Shown here: in pieces, positions 16,264 through 25,762 of the stretch
Layout of the letters: every line of letters begins with the position of its first letter
Position numbering within the stretch: the first letter of the stretch is position 1
Assembly (NCBI RefSeq): GCF_001310275.1
Contig: NZ_LGYZ01000133.1
Span: 186,001 to 250,000 of the forward strand
Reading direction: 5' to 3'
DNA: 64,000 bases
Origin: Nocardia arizonensis
GTDB taxonomy: Bacteria > Actinomycetota > Actinomycetes > Mycobacteriales > Mycobacteriaceae
Made by a program: the position numbers and the translations under genes
Notes under the pieces: model-generated
The model's database searches: none
Seen by the model: only the letters and a program-made list of their open reading frames with translations
Told to the model about the DNA's origin: nothing

Positions 16264-19200
16264 CCCACAATCCTCGTGCTGCCCCACAGGGGCTGGATAC
16301 CCACCGGCAGCGACAGTTTCGTCGTCTCGAACGATTCGGAGACCTTGCGCAACCGCAGATGCACCCCCTCCAGTAGATCGGCCAGTTCCACCCGCTTGCC
16401 CGCGGCGTCGGTGCCCTCGAGATCGGCCGGGTCCATCCGCCGCAGCATTCGCTGCGCGTCGGCCAGAAGCCGTTGCGGGCGAGACGATCCCGACGCGCCG
16501 GGCAACTCCTGGAAGTCCTCGTCGAGTCGATCGAGCTGGTAGGACAGCGACCGCGGATTGCTCGCGTCGAACAGCAACAGGCCCGCCACCGCCGAGATGC
16601 GCGCCGAATCCCGGTGCCGCCTGCGGTAACTCACCGACGATTCGGCCGCGCGCAGCACCGATTCGGTCACCACGCGCTCGGCCTCGCCGCCGTATGCCTG
16701 GGTCAGCGCCGCCGACATCAACGCCGTCAGCGCGAGCCCGCGCTCGATCCGCTTGCCGATGTCCATGACGTACCAACCGGCATCGCGCACCAGCGATTCC
16801 GATCCGATACCCGACAGCGACAGCAGCGCCGCGAGGGTCAGCGAATGCACCGCCGACAGCGCCGCCTCCCCGTCCTTGTCCGCCGAACGGTACTCCGCCA
16901 GCGCGCGATCGACCGCGCTCAGGATCATCCAGGTGTCCTGCGACAACTGGTCGCGCACCGCCCGCGCGGCCGACCCGTAGCGGTCGATGGCGAAGGCCAG
17001 CGATCCCGGCAGTTCCCGGTCCACGGTCAAAGACACCAGATATTCGTGTCCCTCCCTCGACGCGCCCCTGCCACGCCCGCCGCCGAACGCGGCAGGCAGT
17101 GCGGCAAGCGGATCGCCGAGCATCCCCGCGTTGTCCTCGGCCACCGGGTTGGGCTCCGATTCCGCCTCGGGCACGGCCCGGTTCGACATCGACCGCGGCT
17201 CCCGCTCGGAATCGACCGATTCCGAACTCGACCGCGTCGCCCCCGACACCGTCCCGCCGGCCTCCGGCTGTGTCGCACCGGACTTCGGCTGTGTCGCTTC
17301 GGACTCCGGCGACTCCCCCGTCTCGGCTGTCGCGGAATCGGAACCGGCGGACGAGTCGGCGCCGGTCGCGTCATCCCGGCCGGAGTCGTCGGGCGGCAAA
17401 GGGCGCGACTGCTGCGGGACCGGCGGTGTCGGCCGCGGCGTGCCGAAGACGACCGAGGGTGGTGCGATGGTGCCGGTGCTGCGGGCCAGGGTCGACATGA
17501 GGACCGGCACCGCTTCCGCGCCATCCAGCCACGGACGGTAGCGATAGTCCCGGTAGCGGTCGTGCGTGGCGATGAGCAACCGGACCACCGCCTCGGCGCG
17601 TTCGCTGTAGCGGCCCATCCAGAACAGGTCGTTCAGTACGCGAGGGGAACTGATGGCCTCGACCACGGGGGCCGGGCGAACCAGGCGTTCCTCGGCCTGC
17701 GGTTCGGCCGCGACAGCCGTGACCGGCGCGGGCGCGGTGCGCACCCAGACGTCCTTGGCGGCAACCTTGATGACCGAACGGTCCGGTTCGAGCCGGTGCC
17801 GCAGCTGGCCGAGTCCGCCCGCCATCGCGGTGTATCCGCCGCGGCGCGCCATGGCGAACAGGCGCATGCCGACCGGCGCCGCGGCCAGCCCGCCGTAGCC
17901 CTGTACCGCGGGAGCCACCGAGAACTGCGCAGGCTCCTGGCCGACCCACTGCCACGGGTTCGCCTCGACCCGCGCTTTCAACTCCGCTCGCTCGGCGGCC
18001 GACAGCGCGGGGCCGAACAGTGTCGCGCCGTCGACAGCGGAGCGGATGACCAGCCGATCGAGATGCGCGAGCAGATGCGAACGTTCGGTGTCGTCGCCGC
18101 CCCAATACGACGGCGTGCTCTCCAGCAGCAGTTCCTCACCGAGCAACGCGCGGGATATCCGCGGCAGGAATCCGGTCAGCGCCGGACTCTCGAGCAGTCC
18201 GCTGCCCAGGGTGTTGACGACCGTGACCGCGCCCCGACGCAGCACCTCGACCAAGCCGACGACGCCGAGTTGCGAATCCGGGCGCAGATCGAGCGGATCG
18301 GAGAATTCCGAGTCGACGCGGCGCAGCACCACGTCCACCCGCTTCAGCGTGCCGAGCGACCGCATCCACAGCGCTCCGTCGCGCACAACCAGATCGGCGC
18401 TCTCCACCAGTGGAAAACCCAGCGTCGCGGCCAGATACGCCTGGTCGAAGGCGGTTTCGGAGTGCACACCGGGACTCAGCACCACAACCATCGGATCGTC
18501 CACGTCGGCCACCGGCGCCGATTCGATCAGCATCAATCGCATGGCCCGCGCGAACGGAGTCAGGGGGCGGGGGCCGGAATGTTCGAAGGATTCGGGAACG
18601 GCCGTGGAGACCACCCGGCGGTCCGCGAGCGCGTATCCCGCCCCCGACGGCGCCTGCGCCCAGTCGGCGATGACGCGGAACTGCCCGTCGGCCCAACGGC
18701 TGATATCGCAGGCATGCAAGAACAGTTGGTGGCGGCCCGGAATGGTGATGCCGTGCGCGGATCGCACGTAACCGGTGTTGCCGAAGACGATCTCCGGTGG
18801 CAACAGCCCCGAGGTGATGGTGCGCCGCGAACCGTAGACATCGGTGAGCACCTCGTCGAGTACCCGCGAGCGCTGCACCAGACCGGCTTCCAAACGGGTC
18901 CAGTCGTCGGCCGAGACCAGCAGCGGGATCGGATCGAGTCGCCACGGCACCGGCATGACCGGTTCACCGGACCCGTTGACCTCGGTATAGGTGATGCCGT
19001 CGTCCTCGATGAGCCTGCGCACCCTGGTGTCGAGGCGTCCGAGACCGTTGGTGCCGAGATGGACGAAATCGGTGGACAACTCCGACCACATCGGCCGGAT
19101 CGCGCCCTCGGTGTCGACCAATTCGTCGTAGTAGCCCGCGGTCGGCCCGCCGCATTCGTCGAATGGGCCGCCCGCCTCGCTCTCCGCGCGATAGCGGGCG

Positions 19201-19343
19201 AACTGTTCGGCGATCTCCGCGCGCACCTCGGACCTGCCTGCTTCCCGGTCGTCGGCCGGCCCGCCATCCCGTCGCGCGTCGTCGGGGCGGACGGATTCGA
19301 GGACATCCGTCCGGGGTCCCTGCCCGGATGTTTCGTCGTTCAT
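16260..19343 (-). CDS. Circularly permuted ATP-grasp ligase fused to alpha-E domain
   Basis: A 1027-residue fusion. Residues of about 60-560 are a circularly permuted ATP-grasp (DUF404/DUF407 type), with DGITYTEVNGSGEPVMPVPW, NTGYVRSAHGI, YALADRRVVS, VVVLSPGVHSETAFDQ and VVNTLGSGLLESPAL. About 630-745 is a low-complexity Ser/Thr/Glu/Pro linker, and about 755-1027 is an all-helical alpha-E (DUF403) domain. In many bacteria these are two adjacent genes; here they are one protein with a long flexible tether. CP-ATP-grasps are predicted amide-bond ligases making short peptides. It overlaps the downstream transglutaminase by four bases and lies 79 bp after the DUF2126 gene. Confidence 0.9.
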   Translation of the reverse strand: MNDETSGQGPRTDVLESVRPDDARRDGGPADDREAGRSEVRAEIAEQFARYRAESEAGGPFDECGGPTAGYYDELVDTEGAIRPMWSELSTDFVHLGTNGLGRLDTRVRRLIEDDGITYTEVNGSGEPVMPVPWRLDPIPLLVSADDWTRLEAGLVQRSRVLDEVLTDVYGSRRTITSGLLPPEIVFGNTGYVRSAHGITIPGRHQLFLHACDISRWADGQFRVIADWAQAPSGAGYALADRRVVSTAVPESFEHSGPRPLTPFARAMRLMLIESAPVADVDDPMVVVLSPGVHSETAFDQAYLAATLGFPLVESADLVVRDGALWMRSLGTLKRVDVVLRRVDSEFSDPLDLRPDSQLGVVGLVEVLRRGAVTVVNTLGSGLLESPALTGFLPRISRALLGEELLLESTPSYWGGDDTERSHLLAHLDRLVIRSAVDGATLFGPALSAAERAELKARVEANPWQWVGQEPAQFSVAPAVQGYGGLAAAPVGMRLFAMARRGGYTAMAGGLGQLRHRLEPDRSVIKVAAKDVWVRTAPAPVTAVAAEPQAEERLVRPAPVVEAISSPRVLNDLFWMGRYSERAEAVVRLLIATHDRYRDYRYRPWLDGAEAVPVLMSTLARSTGTIAPPSVVFGTPRPTPPVPQQSRPLPPDDSGRDDATGADSSAGSDSATAETGESPESEATQPKSGATQPEAGGTVSGATRSSSESVDSEREPRSMSNRAVPEAESEPNPVAEDNAGMLGDPLAALPAAFGGGRGRGASREGHEYLVSLTVDRELPGSLAFAIDRYGSAARAVRDQLSQDTWMILSAVDRALAEYRSADKDGEAALSAVHSLTLAALLSLSGIGSESLVRDAGWYVMDIGKRIERGLALTALMSAALTQAYGGEAERVVTESVLRAAESSVSYRRRHRDSARISAVAGLLLFDASNPRSLSYQLDRLDEDFQELPGASGSSRPQRLLADAQRMLRRMDPADLEGTDAAGKRVELADLLEGVHLRLRKVSESFETTKLSLPVGIQPLWGSTRIVG

Positions 19344-19422
19344 CGCTTCGCGCCTCCCCGGAGGGTGGCCGAGAACACCGCATCGGCCACCATGCCGACC
19401 TCACTTCTGCCGCCAGACGTGT

Positions 19423-22400
19423 CTATCGGTCGCTGAGCAGTCCCCAAACGGTGCGAGCCCGGCGTAGATCCAGAATGCCCGGTGCGCCGACGTCGGTCGA
19501 CTGTGCCGCAATCTTCGCACGCAACAGCGCGGGGTCCACCGGTGCGGTGGTGTGGCCCGCCGCCTCGAAACGCCGATTGCGGCGCGATTGCGCGACCACC
19601 GCGTTCACCGGCGGATCCTCCCAGTACTGACCGCCGGGATGGGAGACGTGATAGGTGCAGCCGCCGCACGAGACACCGGTCTCGGCGTCGAGCAGGTCGA
19701 AGACCAGCGGCGCGTCGACGGTGATGGAGGGATGCAGCGCGTTCGGCGGCTGCCACGCCCGGTAGCGGATGCCCGCGACCTGCACGTCGGTCTTGTCGGT
19801 GGCCAGCAGCGGCACCGGCATGCCGTTGCAGGTCACCACGTATCGGTCGCGGTCGGCGCCGACCACCCTGATCTGGACGCGCTCCACCGAGGAGTCGACA
19901 TACCGGGCCGTGCCCGAGGCGACGGTCTGTTCGCCGAGGGTATGCCAGGGTTCGATGGCGCCGCGCAATTCGATCTCGACGCCGCCGAGCACCACCGTGC
20001 CGATGCGCGGGAAACGGAATTCGGTGAACGGGTCGAGCCAGCTCGCGTCGAATTCGATGCCGTGCTCACGCAGGTCGGCGGCGACCTCGGCGATATCGGT
20101 CATGAGAAAATGCGGCAGCAGATAGCGCCCGTGCAGGTTGGCACCGTGCCGGATGAGCCGGGCACGCAGGGGTCGCGCCCAGAATCGCGCCACCAACGCG
20201 CGCACCAGCAGCGATTGCACCATGGCCATCCGGTAGTGCGGCGGCATCTCGAACCCGCGCAGTTCCACCAGCCCGAGCCGTCCGCGCGCGGAATCCGGGT
20301 TGTAGAGCTTGTCGATGCAGAATTCGGCGCGGTGGGTATTGCCGGTGAGATCGGTGAGCAGATGCCGCAGGGCGCGATCGACGTGCCACGGCGCGACCGG
20401 TTCGTGCCCGCCCGCCGCGTCGGCGGTGAGCCGCGCGATTTCGGCGAAGGCGATCTCGAGTTCGTACAGCGCGCCCTCGCGGCCCTCGTCCGCGCGCGGA
20501 GCCTGCGAGGTCGGACCGACGAACCGCCCGGAGAACAGATAGGACAGCGACGGGTGGCGCTGCCAGTGGGTGAGCATGGAGACCAGTAGATCGGGTCTGC
20601 GCAGAATGGGTGACCGGGCCGGACTCACACCGCCGAGGGTGATGTGGTTGCCGCCGCCGGTACCGCTGGAACTGCCGTCGACATCGAAGGATTCGGTGCT
20701 CAGCCGGGCCAGTCTGGCCTGGTCGTACAGCGTGGACAGCAGTTCGGCCTGCTCGGCGAAGGACGCGGTTGGCTGGACGTTCACCTCGATGACGCCGGGG
20801 TCGGGGGTCACCGACAGCGTCCGCAAGCGCGAATCGACCGGCGGGCCGTAGCCTTCCAGCACCACCGGATGTCCGGATGCGGCGGCCGCGGCCTCCACCC
20901 GCCCGATCAGGTCGACGAAATCCTCCAGCCGGTCCACCGGCGGCAGGAAGACGTGCAGCCGATCGTCGCGCACCTCGGCGACCACGGCGGTCGTCGGCTC
21001 CCAGTAGCCGGGCTCCACCACCGCGGGCGGTTCGTCCTCCAGCGGCAGCAGCGGTCCCATGAACAGCGGGTCGCTGTCGGGACGCGGACGCGGCACGCCC
21101 CAGGAGATGGCGTCCAGCGGCAGGCGCAGACCGGCGGGCGAATCCCCCTCGGCCAGCACGATGCGCCCCGAAGGGCGCTCGGCGGCCAAACCGCGCCGCA
21201 AACGCCAGTCGGCGCTGGCCCAGCCCCTGCCGTCGGCCCGCCGATACAGCGGAAGCACGTATGCGACCGGATCGGTGACCGACTCCTCGAGTCGCCGCAG
21301 CAGTTCCGCCCGCGCCCGCGGTGAATCCTGTTCGGGATCGAGATCGTCCTCGGCGACCACCGGCTCACCCGATGGCATTCGCAGGCCGGCCGCCAACCGG
21401 GCCAGCGCGTCCTCGTAGGCGGGACGCACCTGGGTCGCGGGCAGGCCGAGTCCCTCGGCGAGATGTCCGATCAGCGCCGCGGCGGCCTCGGCGTCGGCGG
21501 CCGGAATGCGGCGACGCGGCAAGGTGCCGGTGGCATCGGAATTGCCCTCGACGCGCACCGTACGGATCGAGGCCCCGTCTTCGGCCGGCAATTCGGAAGG
21601 GTCGGCCGCGCCGTTGGCCCGTGCCGAGCCGTTGGCGCTGACGTGCGCGGCGACGACCGGGGTCCACGGGTCGAGCAGCAGGTCGGGGCGCGTCCACAGG
21701 GGTTCGCCGTCGGTGCGCCAGGCCAGGGCGATCTCCCAGCGCGGCAACGGTTCACCCGGATACCACTTGCCCTGGCGGTACTGCACGATGCCGGTCGGCG
21801 CGTAGACGCGTTTGAGGCGCTCGGCCAGGTCGACGGCGCGTTCGCGCTTGTGCGGGCCGTCGGCGGCGGTGGTCCACTCGGGACTGACCTGGTCGTCGAT
21901 GGAGACGAAGGTGGGTTCGCCGCCCACGGTGAGTCCGATGCCGTCGGCGGCCATGCGCGCGTCGAGCGCGGCGCCCGCGGCGGTGATGCGCTCCCACTGG
22001 GAATCGGTGTAGGGCAGGGTGACCCGCGGGTCCTCGTGGATGCGCCGGACGGTATTGCTGAAATCGAGGGTGGCCTCGGTCTTGCCGGTCGCGCCGGTGA
22101 TGGCCGCCGAGGAGGCGGGATGCGGTGTGGCCGACAGCGGGATGTGCCCCTCGCCCGCGAACAGGCCGGAGGTGGGGTCCATGCCGATCCAGCCCGCGCC
22201 CGGCACGTACACCTCGGTCCAGGCGTGCAGGTCGGTGAAATCGGCGGCCGGTCCGGAAGGTCCGTCCAGCGACGGCACGTCCTGGGCGAGTTGCACCAGG
22301 TATCCCGAGACGAACCGGGCCGCCAACCCGAACTCGCGCAGGATCGACACCAGCAGCCAGGCCGAATCGCGACAGGAGCCGATCGCCGTGCGCAGGGTGT

Positions 22401-22935
22401 GATCGGGCGTCTGCACTCCCGGTTCCATGCGGATCGCGTATCCGACGTCCTCGCGCAGCAGCCGATTGACCTCGACGAGGAAGTCGATCGTGCGCTGTTC
22501 GCCCTCGGGCCGGTGGGCGCGCACCCATTCCCGCACCAGCTCACCCGGCCCCGAGCCCGGCGAGGACTCGTCCACCGGCCGCAGATACGGCTCGAGGTCG
22601 GCGGCGAGGTCGGCGGCGTAGGTGAAGGGAAAGTATTCGGCGGAATCCTCGATGAAGAAGTCGAACGGGTTGACCACCTCCAGATCGGCGATCAGCCCGA
22701 TGGTGATCGACAGTTCCCGGGCCGGTTCCGGGAACACCAGGCGCGCAAGGAAGTTGCCGAAGGCGTCCTGCTGCCAGTTGACCCAGTGCTCGGCGGGTGT
22801 GACCCGCATCGAATACGCCTCGATGCGGGTGCGGGAGTGCGGCGCCGGACGCAGCCGCACCACGTGGGGGTACACCTCCACCAGCCGGTCGAAGGTGTAC
22901 GTGGTCCGGTGTTCGAGCGACACCTTGATGCCCAT
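19423..22935 (-). CDS. DUF2126 protein with N-terminal transglutaminase domains
   Basis: An 1170-residue protein, first gene of the leftward operon. The beginning (GIKVSLEHRTTYTFDRLVEVYPHVVRLRP) is a transglutaminase N-type domain. The transglutaminase core has C188 in GSCRDSAW, His in LHAWTEVYVPG and Asp in GMDPTSG. From about residue 320 to the end lies the large DUF2126 region, with LTVGGEPTFVSIDD, WRLRRGL, GSSSGTGGGNHITLGG and RIGTVVLGGVEIELRGA, proposed in comparative studies to contain a carboxylate-amine ligase fold. Length is typical. With its neighbours it makes up a predicted peptide synthesis and processing pathway with no defined product. Confidence 0.9.
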   Translation of the reverse strand: MGIKVSLEHRTTYTFDRLVEVYPHVVRLRPAPHSRTRIEAYSMRVTPAEHWVNWQQDAFGNFLARLVFPEPARELSITIGLIADLEVVNPFDFFIEDSAEYFPFTYAADLAADLEPYLRPVDESSPGSGPGELVREWVRAHRPEGEQRTIDFLVEVNRLLREDVGYAIRMEPGVQTPDHTLRTAIGSCRDSAWLLVSILREFGLAARFVSGYLVQLAQDVPSLDGPSGPAADFTDLHAWTEVYVPGAGWIGMDPTSGLFAGEGHIPLSATPHPASSAAITGATGKTEATLDFSNTVRRIHEDPRVTLPYTDSQWERITAAGAALDARMAADGIGLTVGGEPTFVSIDDQVSPEWTTAADGPHKRERAVDLAERLKRVYAPTGIVQYRQGKWYPGEPLPRWEIALAWRTDGEPLWTRPDLLLDPWTPVVAAHVSANGSARANGAADPSELPAEDGASIRTVRVEGNSDATGTLPRRRIPAADAEAAAALIGHLAEGLGLPATQVRPAYEDALARLAAGLRMPSGEPVVAEDDLDPEQDSPRARAELLRRLEESVTDPVAYVLPLYRRADGRGWASADWRLRRGLAAERPSGRIVLAEGDSPAGLRLPLDAISWGVPRPRPDSDPLFMGPLLPLEDEPPAVVEPGYWEPTTAVVAEVRDDRLHVFLPPVDRLEDFVDLIGRVEAAAAASGHPVVLEGYGPPVDSRLRTLSVTPDPGVIEVNVQPTASFAEQAELLSTLYDQARLARLSTESFDVDGSSSGTGGGNHITLGGVSPARSPILRRPDLLVSMLTHWQRHPSLSYLFSGRFVGPTSQAPRADEGREGALYELEIAFAEIARLTADAAGGHEPVAPWHVDRALRHLLTDLTGNTHRAEFCIDKLYNPDSARGRLGLVELRGFEMPPHYRMAMVQSLLVRALVARFWARPLRARLIRHGANLHGRYLLPHFLMTDIAEVAADLREHGIEFDASWLDPFTEFRFPRIGTVVLGGVEIELRGAIEPWHTLGEQTVASGTARYVDSSVERVQIRVVGADRDRYVVTCNGMPVPLLATDKTDVQVAGIRYRAWQPPNALHPSITVDAPLVFDLLDAETGVSCGGCTYHVSHPGGQYWEDPPVNAVVAQSRRNRRFEAAGHTTAPVDPALLRAKIAAQSTDVGAPGILDLRRARTVWGLLSDR

Positions 22936-23202
22936 GCAGCAAGTTCACCACACCGTGTGAGCCCGTGCCGGGCCATGAAACTGGCGTTTTCCGTACGGCA
23001 ACATTGCGACACGCGGCGGTCCCGGCCCGACCTGTCGGAGTGCGGTGATATGACCGGAACACACAGAGCACTCCCACGCCCGCCACGCCTTCGTCGTCGA
23101 CTGCTCCGACATCGCGGGCGGCTGCGGCTGCGCCGCACCGGCACGGGAATCCCGCACGGCCTGACCGGCGCGTCGTCCGCCCGGGTCTCTAGTGTTGGGG
23201 CG

Positions 23203-23841
23203 GTGAACTACGACCATGTGCTGGTGCCGTCGCTGGCCGCGTCGACGGTGGACGAGGTCGAGGACTACCTCGCCGGGCAGCAAGGGGTCCCGCAGACCGG
23301 GGTCGTCGCCGAGATGGCGGATGTGTTGAACGCGCGCAACGCGGAGTTGCCCGCCGAGGACACCTTTCTCGGAACCGAGTCGGTGGGCGGGGCGGCCACG
23401 GGGGCGGCGCTGTATGTGAGCAGTCCGTACGACGCCATCGGATTCGTGCGGGCGCTGCTGTTCGAGATCGCGACGCCGCGCGATTACGCCGTGTACGACC
23501 CGCAGTTGGCGTGGTTGATCGATCCGGCGGGTCGGGTGGACGTGGCCGTCAGCCACGGCGGCGCGGGCGAATTCCCCTACCTCACCGAAGCCATGATCAA
23601 TCAGTGGATTCCGGCGCTCGCCGCGCCGAATCCGTACGTGATCGTGGAACAAGCCGAACAGGTGTACATCCAGACCTATCGCGAACCGTCGGGCGTGTAC
23701 ACCCTCGAATACCGTGACGGCGGACCCGATCGGCATTTCGGCGCGACGGTCGAGGACCCGCGACAGGTGGCGCGGGTGATCTGGGCCTGGACCGTTGGCG
23801 ATCCGGTGCCCGACCTCGGCTGGAAGAAGATCGACTTCTGA
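23203..23841 (+). CDS. Conserved actinobacterial protein of unknown function
   Basis: A 212-residue soluble protein. The GTG at 23203 is seven bases after a -10-like TAGTGT (23190-23195), so translation is probably leaderless. It is acidic, with no signal peptide or membrane segment. The C-terminal half (YIQTYREPSGVYTLEYRDGG, then VARVIWAWTVGDP and a final KKIDF) resembles small alpha/beta proteins often left unannotated in nocardial genomes, some next to polymorphic toxins, so an immunity-type role is possible but unsupported. It is convergent with recR (18-bp gap). Confidence 0.7.
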   Translation: MNYDHVLVPSLAASTVDEVEDYLAGQQGVPQTGVVAEMADVLNARNAELPAEDTFLGTESVGGAATGAALYVSSPYDAIGFVRALLFEIATPRDYAVYDPQLAWLIDPAGRVDVAVSHGGAGEFPYLTEAMINQWIPALAAPNPYVIVEQAEQVYIQTYREPSGVYTLEYRDGGPDRHFGATVEDPRQVARVIWAWTVGDPVPDLGWKKIDF

Positions 23842-23859
23842 CCGGGCGGGCCACGCGCC

Positions 23860-24468
23860 TCAGAGTGCGCGGCGGCCCGACAACGCGCGCCCGAGGGTGA
23901 GTTCGTCGGCGAATTCCAGGTCGCCGCCCATCGGCAGCCCCGATGCCAGCCTGGTGACGGTGAGACCGGGGAAATCGCGCAGCATGCGCACCAGATATGT
24001 CGCGGTGGCCTCGCCCTCGGTATTGGGATCGGTGGCGATGATCACCTCGGAGACGTCGACGCCGTCGCTCTGATTGCCGATGCGGGTCAGCAGTTCTCTG
24101 ATCCGCAGTTGATCGGGCCCGACTCCGCTGAGCGGGTCGAGTGCGCCCCCGAGTACGTGATAGCGGCCGCGGAATTCGCGGGTGCGCTCGATGGCCTGCA
24201 CATCCTTGGGTTCCTCGACCACGCAGATCATGGTGCGGTCGCGGCGCGGATCGGCGCAGATACGGCACAGCTCGTTGTCGGAGACGGTGCCGCACAGCGC
24301 GCAGAACCGCACCCCGTCGCGCACCTTCTGCAACGCGGCCTGGAGCCTGTCGATTTCGGGCGGTTCCACCTGTAACAGATGAAAGGCGATGCGCTGTGCG
24401 CTCTTCGGCCCGACGCCGGGCAGCTTGCCCAGTTCGTCGATGAGATCCTGGACCGGACCCTCGTACAA
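23860..24468 (-). CDS. recR: Recombination mediator RecR
   Basis: A 202-residue protein that helps RecFOR load RecA at gaps. The N-terminal HhH (LPGVGPKSAQRIAFHLL), the zinc finger C56-C59-C68-C71 (FCALCG and CRIC) and the Toprim domain (VVEEPKDVQAIE, IIATDPNTEGEAT) are complete. The start must be TTG 24468, because an in-frame TAG (the stop of ybaB) lies four codons upstream. It is co-transcribed with ybaB, as in M. tuberculosis Rv3715c-Rv3716c. Confidence 0.96.
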   Translation of the reverse strand: MYEGPVQDLIDELGKLPGVGPKSAQRIAFHLLQVEPPEIDRLQAALQKVRDGVRFCALCGTVSDNELCRICADPRRDRTMICVVEEPKDVQAIERTREFRGRYHVLGGALDPLSGVGPDQLRIRELLTRIGNQSDGVDVSEVIIATDPNTEGEATATYLVRMLRDFPGLTVTRLASGLPMGGDLEFADELTLGRALSGRRAL

Positions 24469-24477
24469 CTGCGGGCC

Positions 24478-24819
24478 CTAGAAGTCGGGCAGACCGGGCA
24501 GCGAGCCGCCGCCGAGTCCGCCGGTCAGCGGGCCGAGCCGTTCGGCCGCCAACTTCTGCGCATTGGCCATGGCGGCATTGACCGCGCCGATGACCAGATC
24601 CTGCAAACCCTCGACATCGTCGGGATCGACGACCTTGGGATCGATGGTCAGCGACACCACCTCACCGCTGGCCTTGATGACGACCTTGACAAGTCCGCCG
24701 CCCGCCTGGCCTTCGACCTCGGAGGCCGCGATCTCGGCCTGGGCCTGCACCATGGCCTGCTGCATCTGCTGAGCCTGGGCGAGTAGTTGCTGCATGTCGA
24801 ATTGACCACCGGGCTGCAC
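24478..24819 (-). CDS. YbaB/EbfC nucleoid-associated protein
   Basis: A 113-residue DNA-binding protein of the YbaB/EbfC family, nearly always next to recR. The Gln-rich coiled helix (QQLLAQAQQMQQAMVQAQAEI) is followed by the beta-hairpin GGLVKVVIKASGEVVSLTIDP and VGAVN-type helices. The GTG start at 24819 has AGAGGAA upstream. It forms tweezer-like dimers on DNA and probably affects nucleoid structure or recombination with RecR. Confidence 0.93.
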   Translation of the reverse strand: MQPGGQFDMQQLLAQAQQMQQAMVQAQAEIAASEVEGQAGGGLVKVVIKASGEVVSLTIDPKVVDPDDVEGLQDLVIGAVNAAMANAQKLAAERLGPLTGGLGGGSLPGLPDF

Positions 24820-24889
24820 GGCATTCCTCTCTGCGGAAGTGTCGCCGTCCAGCGTAGTGGACGACGGCGACGCCCGAGCCGCGCCCGCC

Positions 24890-24920
24890 TTGACTCTCCC
24901 CTCACCGGAGGGTGTTCGCT
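24890..24920 (+). promoter_or_regulatory. MerR-type promoter with 19-bp spacer and operator dyad
   Basis: TTGACT (24890-24895) and a weak -10 (TTCGCT, 24915-24920) are 19 bp apart, the over-long spacer characteristic of MerR-controlled promoters. Between them an imperfect dyad ACTCTCC (24893-24899)/GGAGGGT (24907-24913) is placed where a MerR dimer binds. The start of transcription would fall at the ATG 24927. Confidence 0.65.
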
Positions 24921-24926
24921 GAACGC

Positions 24927-25742
24927 ATGACGGCCACGGTCTCGATCGGCGAATTCTCCAGGCTGACCTATCTCAGCGTGAAGACGCTGCGGCACTACCA
25001 CGACATCGACCTGCTGGTCCCGGTCGCCGTGGACGCGGTTTCGGGATATCGGCGCTACTGCACCGATCAGGTCGAGCAGGCCCACCTGATCCGGCGACTG
25101 CGGCAGCTCGATATGCCGCTTCCGCGGATCAAGGCGGTCATCGACGCGCGGGACACCGCCGAGCGGGATGCCGCGCTGCGCGCCCACCTGGAACGGATGG
25201 AGGCGCAATTGCAGCGCACCCGCGACGTGGTCGCCTCACTGCGCGCCCTGCTCACCCCCGCCGCACCCCTCGAGGTCCAGTACCGCACCGTCGCGTCATT
25301 TCCGGCGCTCGGCACGCGCGCGGTGATCAATCGCGACGACGCGGGTCCGTGGTGCGAATTCGCCTTCGCGCGGCTGTACGAAGCCATGGCCGCCGCGGGC
25401 GTCGCACCGGCGGGGCCCGGCGGCGCGACCTACTCCACCGACTTCTTCGAACACGACGCGGGCGAGGTGGTGACCTTCGTCCCGCTGCCGCCCGACACCG
25501 CGCCCGTAGTCCACGACGGACTGGAACGCCTCGACCTGCCGCACCGCCGATTCGCCATCGCCGTGCACCGCGGCCCCTTCGAGGACATCGACCGCACCTA
25601 CGGCGCACTCGGCAGCCACGTCGCCGAATACGACACCGCACTCGCGGAACCGATTCGCGAGACCTACCTGACCTCCCCCGACGACACCGCAGACCCCGCC
25701 GACTACGTCACCGAGGTCTGCTGGCCCATCACCCTGCCCTGA
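24927..25742 (+). CDS. MerR-family regulator with C-terminal GyrI-like effector domain
   Basis: A 271-residue regulator. The MerR winged helix (VSIGEFSRLTYLSVKTLRHYH and SGYRRYCTDQ) occupies residues 1-75, a coiled coil (LERMEAQLQRTRDVVASL) follows to about 110, and a GyrI/BmrR-type ligand-binding domain fills the rest. I prefer ATG 24927, which coincides with the expected transcript start; GTG 24912 is possible but abuts a GGAGGG. The operator-like dyad in its own promoter suggests autoregulation. The VOC protein gene 20 bp downstream is probably in the same operon, so the pair may sense and bind a small hydrophobic drug or metabolite. Confidence 0.88.
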   Translation: MTATVSIGEFSRLTYLSVKTLRHYHDIDLLVPVAVDAVSGYRRYCTDQVEQAHLIRRLRQLDMPLPRIKAVIDARDTAERDAALRAHLERMEAQLQRTRDVVASLRALLTPAAPLEVQYRTVASFPALGTRAVINRDDAGPWCEFAFARLYEAMAAAGVAPAGPGGATYSTDFFEHDAGEVVTFVPLPPDTAPVVHDGLERLDLPHRRFAIAVHRGPFEDIDRTYGALGSHVAEYDTALAEPIRETYLTSPDDTADPADYVTEVCWPITLP

Positions 25743-25762
25743 CCGACCCGAAAAGGAGAACA

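Noticed and set aside
16473..19436. A 987-codon rightward frame opposite the ATP-grasp/alpha-E gene
   Set aside because: It is Arg/Gln/His-rich with no domain signature; long antisense frames are normal in DNA with this third-position GC, and the leftward frame has clear family motifs.
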